Source of the DNA: Lojkania enalia
Lineage: Eukaryota > Ascomycota > Dothideomycetes > Pleosporales
DNA length: 64,000 bases
Direction: 5' to 3'
NCBI GenBank assembly: GCA_010094045.1
Contig: ML986582.1
Location: 186,001-250,000, forward strand
Below are positions 1 through 10,552 of this stretch, in pieces; the first letter of the stretch is position 1; each line of letters starts with the position of its first letter. The translations under genes and the position numbers were made by a program. Under the pieces are notes generated by a model. The model was not told the origin of the DNA, made no database searches, and saw nothing but the letters and a program-made list of their open reading frames with translations.

Positions 1-1250
1 GGCCATGCACGTAGGATCGCAGGATCTGCGTGTACAGGTTGAATGCTCGCCGTGATGCCCAATTTCCCTAGCCTTTTTGCATCTTCAGGGGATGTGAGTT
101 CTAAATGCTCGATCCTATGTCGTTGGCCTGGCTTCCCAAATTTTTCAATTGCGTTGATAGCGCGGTGGACGGCGGCATCGCCAATCGCATGTAGTGCACA
201 TTGCAAATTTGCATTACACGCCTTTTCAACAACAGGGTACAGCATCTCAACAGACCATATCGGATCCGGAGATTGCACGTCTGTAGAATAAGGCTCTCTA
301 AGCGCGGCGGTACAAGCATCGATTACACCGTCACATATAACTTTAATCCCTACGATCCTTAAATCCGGACTTGTTTCTGTATTGAACTGTTGCGATAGTT
401 CGATGGCACGTTGGACCTGGGCTAGACGTTCCGATTCATCGGACGACGGTGTGATACACCAATGTGCCGCAACTCTTATCGGTAGAGCACCCCTTTCAGA
501 CTCCCGTAATGCGAGGATAGCCTCCCATGCATTCTCATCCATTGCCATATCTACACAACCGGTGACACCAACTTCATGGTAGGTAGCAATCGCCGCTCTC
601 AAGGCACTCATCTTTTCTTCCATAGACGCGACTTTCGCAAGATGAGGCCAGACGATTAGGAGGACCGACGCCTCGCTCAAGAGGCCAGTGGCTTTGCCCA
701 AAGAGTCTCGTGAAATGCTTCCACCTGCTGAATCGGGCATCTTATCGTAGACCCCTAGTTCATGTAGCGCTGGCCTATTGCACCATGTTGAATGAAGATC
801 CTTTGAGTCAATGAAGATCGGACGATCACCCAGGTCGTCTAGCATAGAAGCCTCTGCTTTGCCCTCCGTCATGCTATGCATCCATCCTCGGCATAGTAGG
901 CGTTTTTTGTCGGGATTCTCTTTAGCGAAAAGAGCGATTCGGGACCGGATTTCTGAGAGATCTTTGCACCCATCCAGAGAGAGTTTATGCAGAGATTGGC
1001 CGAGCATGAGGAAATGCATGTGGCCGTCTATGAAACCGGGCAGGACATAATGGTTGGAAAGGTCGTGGCTTGGGAATCCTTGGGATCGGAGGGCTTGAAA
1101 TTCCGCTCCACTCGAAGGTCCGATGTACGCTATTTTTCCGTCTTTGATAACGACGGTGGAGTAGAATGTTGATGTTGATGAATTCTCCGGACTCCCTGTG
1201 AAGAAGCGGCCATTGATTAGAATTGTGGAACTGTTAGCCTTGTCTTCCAT
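1..1250 (-). CDS. Amidohydrolase 3 family metal-dependent hydrolase (3' end outside window)
   Basis: The minus strand stays open from the start codon to base 1, so the C-terminus lies outside the window. The N-terminus reads MEDKANSSTILINGRFFTG, then the metal-binding GFIDGHMHF motif (two His) near residue 65, and later a HAIGDAAVHRAI block and an HRIEHLEL block. This order is the hallmark of the YtcJ-like amidohydrolase 3 family, cytosolic zinc hydrolases acting on amide or N-acyl bonds; the substrate is not predictable here. No intron was found in this part. An upstream in-frame ATG at 1412 would add 54 residues; the 1250 start is preferred because family-like sequence begins right there. 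The next gene upstream is also on the minus strand. Confidence 0.88.
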   Translation of the reverse strand, partial: MEDKANSSTILINGRFFTGSPENSSTSTFYSTVVIKDGKIAYIGPSSGAEFQALRSQGFPSHDLSNHYVLPGFIDGHMHFLMLGQSLHKLSLDGCKDLSEIRSRIALFAKENPDKKRLLCRGWMHSMTEGKAEASMLDDLGDRPIFIDSKDLHSTWCNRPALHELGVYDKMPDSAGGSISRDSLGKATGLLSEASVLLIVWPHLAKVASMEEKMSALRAAIATYHEVGVTGCVDMAMDENAWEAILALRESERGALPIRVAAHWCITPSSDESERLAQVQRAIELSQQFNTETSPDLRIVGIKVICDGVIDACTAALREPYSTDVQSPDPIWSVEMLYPVVEKACNANLQCALHAIGDAAVHRAINAIEKFGKPGQRHRIEHLELTSPEDAKRLGKLGITASIQPVHADPAILRAW

Positions 1251-1662
1251 GGTGTTGGGAGACTTAAGAGGGGGAAGGGAGGTCTTACTATAACTTGCGG
1301 GGATATCTGATTCCACCGATGTCGGAGATCCGAGACAACTCCGAAGAAATTTGCCACCAAAAATCCCAGCGGGTTCTCCGCTTTGAAAAATGCCACCGAG
1401 CTCATGGGTCATAGTGTTGGGCTCAATTGAAACTTTTTCAAAAAAATTCTATGGTCCCAAGAACTACCCGAAGCAATTTGCTGATGAGAACAGTGGGAGA
1501 CGTCAGTGAGCGGATGATCCTGTCATTTACGGGAAACGGTAAACTCTATCACAATTTTCACTAGACACTTAATTGTATGTATGCTGCATATATAGATCAC
1601 AATGCCTCTACTTCCTTAGCTATGTGAAAGCTATTAGATTCGGGGTCAAATTGATTCAACCT

Positions 1663-2398
1663 TCATACTGAGTTAGTCGGCGAGAAAAGCGTCTCATCGT
1701 CCTCCCGGGGAAAGGTTTCGAAGTCATCCAACAATTGGATCTGATGGTTAGGATCTTCATAATCCCGAACCCTTTTCCGTTGAATATACGAGTACGCCAG
1801 CATAGGGTAGAACAGAAGTCTATAGAGAAGTCAGAGTAAAATTCCTCTTATTACATTGTAGGAGAACGGGAATGAGCTTACAGCAGCAAAATGAGCGAAG
1901 TCACGGTTCGTATTACCCTTCCCTTAACCTCGCCGCGGAATTGCCAACCTTCTACTTTGTGCTTCCAAGGTCCGAAAATCGAGTCCAGAAATAGCCATAC
2001 CCAAAGAGCTGTCGCTAGTCCGCTTTTAGCCATCTCAAATTTGAAGGTACGATGGATAGTGCAAGTTGTAGAACGCTGAATGATTACAAGGAATAAGATA
2101 GCGGCCGACATGAGCGATGAAAAAAGCATTGCACTAATACATTAGTAAAATATTAAATGAATTCGTAACGAGAGAAATAATAGACGTACAAAAATACGTA
2201 GTAGTCTATATCAACTCCAAAAACCAAAGCAATAAATGCCCAGAATCCCATAATAATTGATACCGGAACTGCTAGAATAGCTTGTAAAATAATGGCCCAC
2301 GATGTAAGTTGCTCGGCTAGAGACTTCTGGCCTGAGGGCTGTGTAGGCACATTAGGCATTTTGATAGGAAGCATAACGGTTGTAGAAAAGTCTACCAT
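1663..2398 (-). CDS. Small four-helix membrane protein, three exons
   Basis: Not recognised. Three exons (2398-2190, 2133-1882, 1819-1663) joined by 56 and 62 nt introns with donors GTACGT and GTAAGC and acceptors TATTAG and CTATAG give 205 aa in one frame. A short polar N-terminus is followed by hydrophobic segments at about residues 33-62, 73-89, 107-124 and 145-163, then a soluble acidic tail of about 40 residues rich in Asp and Glu. The layout suggests a small tetraspanning integral membrane protein. No catalytic motif was seen. Splice phases agree at both junctions, which supports a real gene; the function is unknown. Confidence 0.7.
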
Positions 2399-2963
2399 TA
2401 CTTAGATCGTACAAAAACAACGAAGTAGGGTTAGAAACTATTTCTATGGCACATCAATACGCGAGATAATGTGCCAGATTTATATCTATCACTATCCAAG
2501 ACATGAAACGAGGGATTGCGGCGAGAGGGTGGCGTATCGCCGCTGCTGGCAGTGCTAGGCTGAGCCGGGTTGTCTTAATTGAAACATGCATCCCCTCGGC
2601 TGACAAAACAAGAACATCACCAATCAGAGAGCGAAAGTGCGGCGGCCAAGTTTATTGGCTTACAGTCCGAGATCATCTGGCCTAGCTGTGACTCCGACCT
2701 TGACCACAACCATTGTCGCCTTTAGTAGGATATTCTTTATCAAACATATTTTGTTAGCATATATCGAATAGTTTCTATTGTAATGAAAGTTTAGATATCC
2801 AATTAAACAAGCTACTAGATATACTCAAGTTAGAACAGTAACTGCATTACACCAGAAGCTAGGACTATCGGAAATGTAATAGCAATATCAATCATAGCTA
2901 TTTATACTGCTCTTTAAGATCTAAATAAGTATTTGATCTGAGCGGTAGAATTTACCAACTCCA
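2399..2963. other. Gene-free interval
   Basis: AT-rich spacer upstream of the four-helix protein gene. The only ORF of about 60 codons (2503-2685, plus strand) has no recognisable sequence and no splice partners. Nothing else was seen. Confidence 0.6.
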
Positions 2964-3464
2964 TCAACATCCTCCTTCTCGGCAAGGGTTACAAGCACTC
3001 CTCACATATCTATTCGAACAAAGCATAGTCAGCACCCACAAATGTTTCGTGTAATCGTGACCAGTCTCCAAATCAGTATAATACCCAAATCCAAACGGAC
3101 CCGCAATTTCCCCATCTGAATAAATTTTGCCGTCACACTGCTTTGCAATGCTCGTAACAGCGTTAGCGAGCCCAGGTCCAGTGACATTGAGATCGTAGTC
3201 GCAGCTCCAGTTGTAAACTTGTACTTCCATGCAGGTCCCATTTACGTCATGTTGGAATTGGACGCGCTCCATCGATTTAGGGATTAGAGTTGTTGGTTGT
3301 ATTGAGAGCCAGGAGGCAAATGACGGGAACAAAGATTTAGAGCCTTTCATGAGAGAACATTCGCGGACTTCTACAGGGATCGTCCCTAGAGAAGGGTTTT
3401 CGGAAGAACCAGCATTAGAGGTATTGATAAGAGGAAGAACCGAGAAAAAGAGCGAGCCTAACAT
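2964..3464 (-). CDS. Small secreted cysteine-rich protein (effector-like candidate)
   Basis: Single-exon ORF of 166 aa starting at a true ATG. Residues 1 to about 18 look like a short signal peptide ending near SNA. The mature part holds eight cysteines, three of them clustered at the very C-terminus (ACNPCREGGC), and sequons NGT, NWS and NVT, all fitting a secreted disulfide-bonded protein. The middle (WSCDYD, TGPGLANAVTSIAKQC) resembles small secreted fungal proteins in general; I cannot name a family. The gene sits alone between AT-rich spacers. An apoplastic effector or cell-wall role is inference only. Confidence 0.65.
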   Translation of the reverse strand: MLGSLFFSVLPLINTSNAGSSENPSLGTIPVEVRECSLMKGSKSLFPSFASWLSIQPTTLIPKSMERVQFQHDVNGTCMEVQVYNWSCDYDLNVTGPGLANAVTSIAKQCDGKIYSDGEIAGPFGFGYYTDLETGHDYTKHLWVLTMLCSNRYVRSACNPCREGGC

Positions 3465-4643
3465 ACTAGTGCAGGTCGAGCGTTTTCAATCGTAGGTTGA
3501 GATTTTTGTCGAGGATATCAATATATAAGTCTAGGGCTTCTCCTGATGTAACGTCAGTAACATGCATGTCTGTTGCTATTTGTGTAGCCCATACTCGTAT
3601 CTGGAAGAGCACTGTTGTACTTCACTATTATTGATTAGGACCGATGATACATTAATTTATTGGTATTAGCCGAACAGTACTTGGTGGAATCATCTTCAAA
3701 ACTCACACGAGCCACGCCTATCCGGTGCTCAAATTATTTTTGAATAAGAATTTTGTTCGACAATATTGGCGTAAATGCTAACCTTAACTCCACGGTAAAG
3801 TCATACATAAAGCAGCCCTGATTCACGATTTTAGAAGGATCTACGATCCCCGATACACCAAACAGTCAGGGCTAATTGTTCCCACATCCAGGCACCATGA
3901 CACAAAACTCCTATCAATCAAACCGGCCTTTTCGGTCCGATGGATCGCTGCAATAGACGCGAGTTTAACGTGCTTTTTACCTTGCAGATCGGTGGTTAGG
4001 ACCTCTGATAATTAGTGTATTCGCAGGGTTTCTGAGTCGCGGAATCTGTTTAAGCTGGCCAATGCTAGAGTAGTAGATCATTCAAAGATGATCCCCCAAC
4101 CCGCACTATCTCTGCGGTTGCTGCACAACACCTCAGATAATTTATGGTCCTTTAAGAGCACTAGATGTTAAACTACCATATCGTCACATAAACAAATGGA
4201 GCCAGAACATGCTTTTGTACTTTGATTTCATTAGACGTAATGCTACAGGGAATAAAGGATGCTAAGGCCAGAGTCCAAGAAGTACTATACTAAGGTGCAC
4301 TTTTTGATCATCCATCTATCAGAAAATGTGAATATGTGGGGTGCACTAGCGTTGACCAACGTAGGATAACAGCGTGCATGTGGAAAAGATAGCATCGCAT
4401 CGTTTGCGTCCGACAGCGTCTTTGCCTAGTGAAAAGAAAAATGCCCCGGAAAAGAAGCTCGGACGCCGCTAGCTCACAGGAGAATTGTCTAGATGAACAT
4501 CTCGAGGCGCATTAAAAAGTTCGCGGAAGCCAATATATGCACCCGACCCTGTTATACACTGCGAGAATTGTAAAATGGACCCTGTTCCTGGCTTATAGAT
4601 ATAAGTATATCGTCAGGTAACGGATATCAAAGTCCTTCTGCCC
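3465..4643. other. Gene-free AT-rich interval
   Basis: About 1.2 kb without an ORF of 60 codons on either strand apart from a shadow at its left edge. No repeat or RNA gene was recognised. Confidence 0.6.
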
Positions 4644-5687
4644 TCAAGAACCAATCGCGAGCTGTACTTGCTGGGCCTCAAGAGCTGCATCAGCGAAATT
4701 GTCGAAAGAAAGAGCGGGTTCAACTTCAGCTGCATCTTCCATCATGCCATGAATCTGCTGTTCAGCTTCCTCCTGAAGATTGGTATCGTCAACAAATCCG
4801 TCTTGAATCTCTCTCTCTACATCGAGCAAGAGCTGGGCCTGTTCCTCCGTGAGCTCAGGATCACCACCCGCGATAATCTCTTCCTCAATAGCCATCCCTT
4901 GCGCGCCTTCTTGCACATCGTCGCAAATCTCATTATTTCTCTGTGAAACGGACGCCTGGCTGTCATCGACGATAGCATCGACGTACGCTGCGACCGGCTC
5001 AGTCTCCTCATTCTGGGCATTTGCCGCACGCTCGGCTTCCTCATCCTGCCACTCCTTCAACAACTTCTGGATTCTAGCCACATACTGCTTGGGGATATCC
5101 ATCGACGTATGGCCCTTCTTTGCCCGGCGCGCGACTGGCTTCCTAACAGCGCCCTTGTCGGCCTTGATGGGAACACCGGCTTTCTTCTTGCTCGGAGTAG
5201 CGGCTGCATTCTTCGGTGGCCTTCCAAGCTTAGGCTTCCCCTTTCGTCTAGTGTTCGTAGGCTTGGCGAGGGCGGGCTCCTTCGGTGTTGCTGTTTTGAC
5301 GCGCTTGGAGACGCTAGTTGGTGTGGCGGTCGGACGGCGAGTGCTCTTTGGTTTGCGAGGGGAAGTGCGCTTTGCGACGCGTGGGGAGCCAATTACACCA
5401 CTAGCAATGGGAGCCTTTGCGGTCTTTGCGACGCGTCCTGTTGTGCGCCTCGCGTTGGTTGTTGCTGTGTCTGTCTTCTTGGGTCGACCGCGCCTTTTCA
5501 GCTTCACACCATCATCTTTTCGCACTGTAGGCGTAGCGATTGTCGCGTCAGTAGCGGCGGATCTTGCGGGTCGCCCGCGTCGCTTTGGTTGCTCTTCTTG
5601 CGCGACTGGAGGTACGGCTTGGAGTCCGGTAGCCTTGGCCGGGCGGCCGCGGCCCCTCTTCGGGGTGGTGATTGATTCACGTGCCAT
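4644..5687 (-). CDS. AT-hook DNA-binding protein
   Basis: Uninterrupted ORF of 347 aa from the ATG at 5687; a longer reading would need a TTG start. Three canonical AT-hooks with an RGRP core lie at about residues 10-18, 35-42 and 64-71, and a weaker one (KLGRPPK) at about 153-159, embedded in a Lys/Arg/Thr/Pro-rich region reaching about residue 190. The C-terminal half is acidic and helical (KQYVARIQKLLKEW near 205, then Glu/Asp-rich). AT-hooks bind the minor groove of AT-rich DNA, so a nuclear chromatin-associated role is likely. The acidic tail may contact histones or partners (inference). An antisense ORF covering most of the gene is a composition artefact. Confidence 0.88.
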   Translation of the reverse strand: MARESITTPKRGRGRPAKATGLQAVPPVAQEEQPKRRGRPARSAATDATIATPTVRKDDGVKLKRRGRPKKTDTATTNARRTTGRVAKTAKAPIASGVIGSPRVAKRTSPRKPKSTRRPTATPTSVSKRVKTATPKEPALAKPTNTRRKGKPKLGRPPKNAAATPSKKKAGVPIKADKGAVRKPVARRAKKGHTSMDIPKQYVARIQKLLKEWQDEEAERAANAQNEETEPVAAYVDAIVDDSQASVSQRNNEICDDVQEGAQGMAIEEEIIAGGDPELTEEQAQLLLDVEREIQDGFVDDTNLQEEAEQQIHGMMEDAAEVEPALSFDNFADAALEAQQVQLAIGS

Positions 5688-6741
5688 TTCAAGTTGCAAT
5701 AGTGTGGTATGAGCGCACGATGTTGCAATTGGAACGAAGTTGTGAAAATGGTGTTGGTGAAAGGGAGTTTCAGCTCGAGTGGAATTTACTCGTATGAATA
5801 CAAGTGATACTCCCTACTGTATTTAGTTAGCGCTCCTCTCGGTGGCACGTGCGTCCAACACCCAATCGATTTTAACTTTCTCACCTCTATTATTTTGCCG
5901 TCAGCTCTGCTATGTCTTTCTTATTATTCGGCGCCTGATGGCGGTATAGTTTTTCTTCGTATTAGGCGAGAACTTTTCGCGCCCCGTGGCATTCTCGCGC
6001 AATTGAACGAGCTATTGCCTTAATTGCCACCTAGTATACGTACGTGGTTTTACGTTCACTTCTTCTGTATGTACGCTCCTAGGTTCACCAAAGATGGTCA
6101 ATACTAATTGAACTACGGGACGGGATATGACTGCGGCTGGCAATCGACGCCCGTCGTATTTCCACCATTTCATGTGCCTTTTCCAAGAGTTCCTGAGCAA
6201 ATTACTATTCCCATCATATAGTGTTTACTGCGTGTCAATCCTGCGGCGGTTCTTATAGTCTTTCCCATTCGAGCTACCATCATTGAGTAGACTCACCGTC
6301 AATTAATGACCACTTTCTTCCTGGGAACTTTAATTTACTTTCCCCGCAACTCAGGGGGTAACACAAGCTTGGAGGCCTTGAGTCCAACGGCGCAAATAAA
6401 CGCTGAAACCCACCCACCATCTAGAAAGGACCATATTATTTCTTCCAAAGCTCCGAAAGCGAGCATATCCGGTCTATCCATGTCCATCCAGGTCGGAAAT
6501 AAATGAAGTGGGGCTCTACCTCTGCGTATTTACCAAGCCCCACACGTTCAGCATCCCGTACCTTGCAGGTATGATATTGAACAGTATTCTATGTTTGAAT
6601 AATTGTACTACGGATCTGTAATATGCAACGGCAAATTGATGCCTTCTGGAGGAGACGAAGGCGTATTTATTGTTCCAGAGAACACGATGGAAGGCTCAAT
6701 TGCAACGTCCCAACGCTTCCTACAGTCTCTCTAATCCGAAC
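5688..6741. promoter_or_regulatory. Divergent promoter interval between AT-hook and DUF8021 genes
   Basis: Roughly 1 kb separating two divergently transcribed genes. An inverted CCAAT (5728-5732) lies about 40 bases upstream of the AT-hook ATG, and a palindromic CACGTG E-box sits at 5846-5851. No other gene was seen. Assigning either element to function is inference. Confidence 0.4.
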
Positions 6742-7596
6742 ATGCTCGCCACAGCAATTCTAGCATCCTTTGCGACTACAGTCTCCGCAGACTGTAGCCG
6801 TGCATTCCTGAAATCAGCCACCGATGCCTACGTCACCGCCCAAACTGCCGGTCAACCTTCAACTTTCTCCTCCCTAACGGCGAGCAATCTTACCTACAAA
6901 GAGAACGAAAAACATCTTGACATTAAAACTGGCACCCTCTCAATTCCAATTACGTTCGACTTTAACCGCAGCGTCCATGACACTGTGCAATGCGCAACCT
7001 TCACCGAACTCATCGCAGCCACGAACCCACATCCATACGTCATCCATACCCGTATGGTCTTCGCTGATGAGAAAGCGACTCTAATTGAGTCCATTGTAAC
7101 TGACGAAGGCGACTGGCTCTTCAACGCTACCGGAACACTCGACCTCGTAACACCAGAAGACTGGTCTCCCATCCCAGAAGCCGAACAAGATAGCCGCGCC
7201 GTAATCCAGGCTGCAGGAGACGCCTATTTTGACCGTTTCGGGAACACCTCTGTAAATGTACCCTGGGGAGCACCATGTTATCGTGTTGAGGGCGGCTTGC
7301 CCGCACGCGGAGAGATGGACGGGGAGGATTGTGTCATGGTGTGGCCTAGTACAATCATCGTGCCGTATAGAAGATATGTTGTTGACGAGGAGTATGGGAC
7401 TGTAGATATTTTCACGGGGTTTCCTGGGCTGGACAGGACTCAAGGACAGGATCCGATGCCAGATAGTCATTTGTTTAGAGTGGAGAAAGGGAAGATCAAA
7501 TACGCGCACACGGCGAGCGCATGTGTGGTTAATGGCTGTGGGCTTAACGGTACTTTTGGTGGTGGCTTCAAGCGGAGGTCTTTCGGGAAATTGTGA
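6742..7596 (+). CDS. Secreted DUF8021-type protein
   Basis: Intronless 284 aa product when started at the ATG at 6742; the frame is open further upstream but only from a TTG. The N-terminus MLATAILASFATTVSA is a clear signal peptide, followed directly by DCSRAFLKSATDAYVTAQ. The rest matches the layout I know for DUF8021 proteins of filamentous fungi: a DTVQCATFTELI block, GDWLFNATG near residue 130, VPWGAPCYRVEGG, IVPYRRYVVDEEYG, then DSHLFRVEKGKIKYAHT and a closing pair of cysteines. The biochemical function of this secreted family is unknown to me. Confidence 0.85.
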   Translation: MLATAILASFATTVSADCSRAFLKSATDAYVTAQTAGQPSTFSSLTASNLTYKENEKHLDIKTGTLSIPITFDFNRSVHDTVQCATFTELIAATNPHPYVIHTRMVFADEKATLIESIVTDEGDWLFNATGTLDLVTPEDWSPIPEAEQDSRAVIQAAGDAYFDRFGNTSVNVPWGAPCYRVEGGLPARGEMDGEDCVMVWPSTIIVPYRRYVVDEEYGTVDIFTGFPGLDRTQGQDPMPDSHLFRVEKGKIKYAHTASACVVNGCGLNGTFGGGFKRRSFGKL

Positions 7597-9248
7597 GCGA
7601 GAGACTAAGTCTAAATGCAACAAGCTTTGTGAATAGTCGAAGTCGGGTCATATATTAATTTGTGTTTAACCCAAGATCTTGGCTTGCAAAACATTTTTAC
7701 TCGGCTCTTCCATGTAAATTTTCTCATTCTATATTTTCTAGTATGAAAAAATTTTGCGGTCTAACGTGTATACCTTGAAATTCGGTTCGATACCCGTAGA
7801 AATTATGGAACTCCAGTATGTTATAAAGGAATTTTGAGATTCTAGACATAAGATGACTTCAGGTCGGAAGAGAGGGGTTTATGTATTAGAAATGACTCGA
7901 GGATCGGGGTTTATCGGGAGGTAGATATGTTGAATGACTACAAGGGGGTAACTGCGATCACTCACAGCAAGAGACAGATGCCCTAATACGGCACTGTCTA
8001 TGCGCCGTTTGGTCGCCTCAATAACTGAATTCCGTATTTATCCGTTTCTTTGCAGGCTGATATTTTGTCTATCCTTCACATATGAGCCACTGGCCTTCTC
8101 GAGGATGAAAGAAGCCACCCAAAACGAATACCTAATAGTCGATTTTAGTCCAATTTTCTAGTTTTTGTGATATTAAATTAGGCCAGCAATGTCGCAAATC
8201 ATCGACCCCTACAAAATTATTGAATTTTGAAGACTTTTCTCTAAGTGATAGAGATCATATATTAAGGGGACTTTTAGGCATACCTTCCTCTACTCCTTTT
8301 GCAAAGTTCCTACAACGATACAATCAACCTTTAAGCAGATATTGATGGCCTAAGTGTGTCAACAGGCTCCATAGTGTCTTGCATGAAGCTCTACTTAGTA
8401 CTCAGTGATTGGCTCTACCGATTCGAGCTTAGCATAGAGAGCTGACAGGATATTCAGAATTCAGACGGGTATGAAGCTAGGGGCATGGTGGGTTCTGAGA
8501 AGGATGTCGTCCAGGAGACGATGTAACAGATTCTATGCTTCTTCCCACAATAATATGATCTTTCACTGATGTTTTACAGGAATACGCCAATGATCAGCCT
8601 AAACCGTTACTAGTGCTATCTTGGATACCGTAATCTGAGCAATTCATTCTGATCTATGGCAAATAGTAGAGAATGCAATTCGTAAACAACAACTTCTAAT
8701 TTAGTTCCCGAATCCCGCTACTCGAAATCAGACTGTCTTAACGTTGTCTTTAATGAACTAAATTACGGGTAGCATTATTGGGCGCTGTTTGTCGTACCAA
8801 GAAATGTGATTGGCTGCCTCGCATGGATTCTCCTGATCGCGTTATCCAGAACAGTTGACAAGGCTGAATGGCAAAGCCTGCTGAAGGCTTGATGCATCGG
8901 TTCCAGTACTTTGCTTAGTCACTATTTGCTTTGATGATGATGACGACGACGGTTGTTGTAACACTAATAGCTGTCGCAAGTGAGTTGGCTATTGGATTGT
9001 TAAATATTGTGTATAATAGTGTTGCGTGCTTTGGTGGGAGAGTGATAGTGTGTACAACGTGGCAAGGTATGGTATTGGCGGGGTAGGCGCATGGTGTGGT
9101 GATAGCTGAGGCTGAAGGCTGCAGCTGACCATATATGACCCAAAGTATCACAGACTATTTCAAGATCTCTCATGACTCCTCCTACACTCCTTTCAATATT
9201 CTTATACATGCACCTTGAAAGCTTAGTCTGCGCATTATAAACCGTGAG
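7597..9248. other. Gene-free AT-rich interval
   Basis: About 1.65 kb with no supported ORF. A short trinucleotide-like run of GAT/GAC repeats occurs near 8933-8952. A GGTTCGATACC string near 7784 resembles a tRNA B-box but has no matching A-box or cloverleaf. Confidence 0.55.
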
Positions 9249-9500
9249 ATGCCCATTTCCTTTGAACATATCCTCGACGACGATGAATGGCTAGGCTGGA
9301 GCGGCTCCGTATATCTTACGGTTATAATATCGGAAATAAATAAAGGCGACTGGTATTGCTGTTGGTGTGGGTTATGGAATTATGATAATGAAGAGAGACT
9401 CTGCTATGACTGCGGACACCAAGCATGTCCCGATTGTTACGAGGTTGGGGAAGACGACACATATGAAGAAGACTGGTGGGACTGGTATTGCTATTATTAA
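9249..9500 (+). CDS. Tiny Cys/Trp-rich zinc-ribbon-like protein
   Basis: Intronless 83 aa ORF with a true ATG. Residues about 34-65 carry CCWCG, then CYDCGH and CPDC, that is C-x2-C, C-x2-C-x-H and C-x2-C spacing, as in small fungal proteins with a treble zinc-ribbon layout. The C-terminus is strongly acidic and aromatic (EEDWWDWYCYY). It could bind zinc and a partner protein; the function is unknown. It is isolated in an otherwise gene-free AT-rich area, so a decayed or lineage-specific gene is possible. Confidence 0.55.
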   Translation: MPISFEHILDDDEWLGWSGSVYLTVIISEINKGDWYCCWCGLWNYDNEERLCYDCGHQACPDCYEVGEDDTYEEDWWDWYCYY

Positions 9501-10552
9501 GTTTCATTGATATTTTTAGGGTGAGTCGCACCGAGATGATAAAGTCGTATTTGTGCCTTATCCCGGTTCTAGAAACGGCGCTTCTTTCACAGCAACACTT
9601 GCGCTAAGAACATGTCTGTAGCAGCAATGTCTGATATTTGTTATGCTCGACTTTAAATATTTATACGCATTTCTATTGCGGAACAAATTAACGTTGATAT
9701 TGGAAGAGGGAACAGAAATCTTATGAACGAAAGAATCGTAAGTAAATAGCGCATTTGGTGGGTAAAGGCTAACACGATTCTAGGTAACGATATTGGGGAA
9801 GTATGGGTGCACTGCACATCATCAAGAGAAACCCAATTATTGACGAGGCTATTCTCCGATACCGGAGAGACTTGAAATCAGGTGGTAGTAGCGCCGGAAC
9901 GAAAGAACGGAATATAAATGAAGGATCGGAGTATATATATCAGTCAAGAAATATTGGACTTGCTACAGTAGCCTCGAATGTCCGTCACGTTGCATTCAGC
10001 CTTGAATCGTTTCTCTAGCCGTCAAAGTTCATGATTAGCGAAACTATAGCAGGATATGGTACTGACTTCTGATTGACGTACTTTACAGCAGCCGTAGATT
10101 AGTATATCAAAAATTCATATATACATAGTGTATCGAATACATCTACTGCATGTTCTCTTGTATTAATATTTAGGGATTTCTAGAAACCTTACTTGATACA
10201 AATACATCTACTTAATTAAGCAAAATCCGGATTACTATAGTTTCAGAGACACCCGGTTGATTATCATCAAATCAGGCCAAAATTGAAGTATACACGCATA
10301 GGAAGCTCATGAATGCTGTCAGCTGCTATACAAATTTTCGTCTCATCGAATTAATTTGTCAACCATAGACGACTTCCGCTAATTATTGGGCAAACCGAGA
10401 ATGCAAGGAAATCGCAAGCCACTCATTTTAAACAAAGAGACAATGATAGGTAAATTTATTTTGCAATATATTACACTAACTGAAATCCAGACCCTTTTGT
10501 GCTTATTTATAGCACATAATACACTCAATATACACAAATTTAACTTTAAAAC
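9501..10552. other. Gene-free AT-rich interval
   Basis: About 1 kb between the tiny Cys-rich ORF and the 3' end of the unrecognised minus-strand gene. Only short ORFs with non-ATG starts or no recognisable sequence were seen. Confidence 0.55.

Noticed and set aside
2503..2685. 60-codon plus-strand ORF
   Set aside because: No motif, no splice partners, and length within chance expectation.
4849..5712. 287-codon plus-strand ORF opposite the AT-hook gene
   Set aside because: It lies exactly antisense to clear AT-hook coding sequence, has only composition-driven Ala/Arg/Val-rich sequence and no motif; it is a shadow of GC-rich codons.
7770..7800. GGTTCGATACC, resembling a tRNA B-box
   Set aside because: No A-box at the right distance and no cloverleaf.
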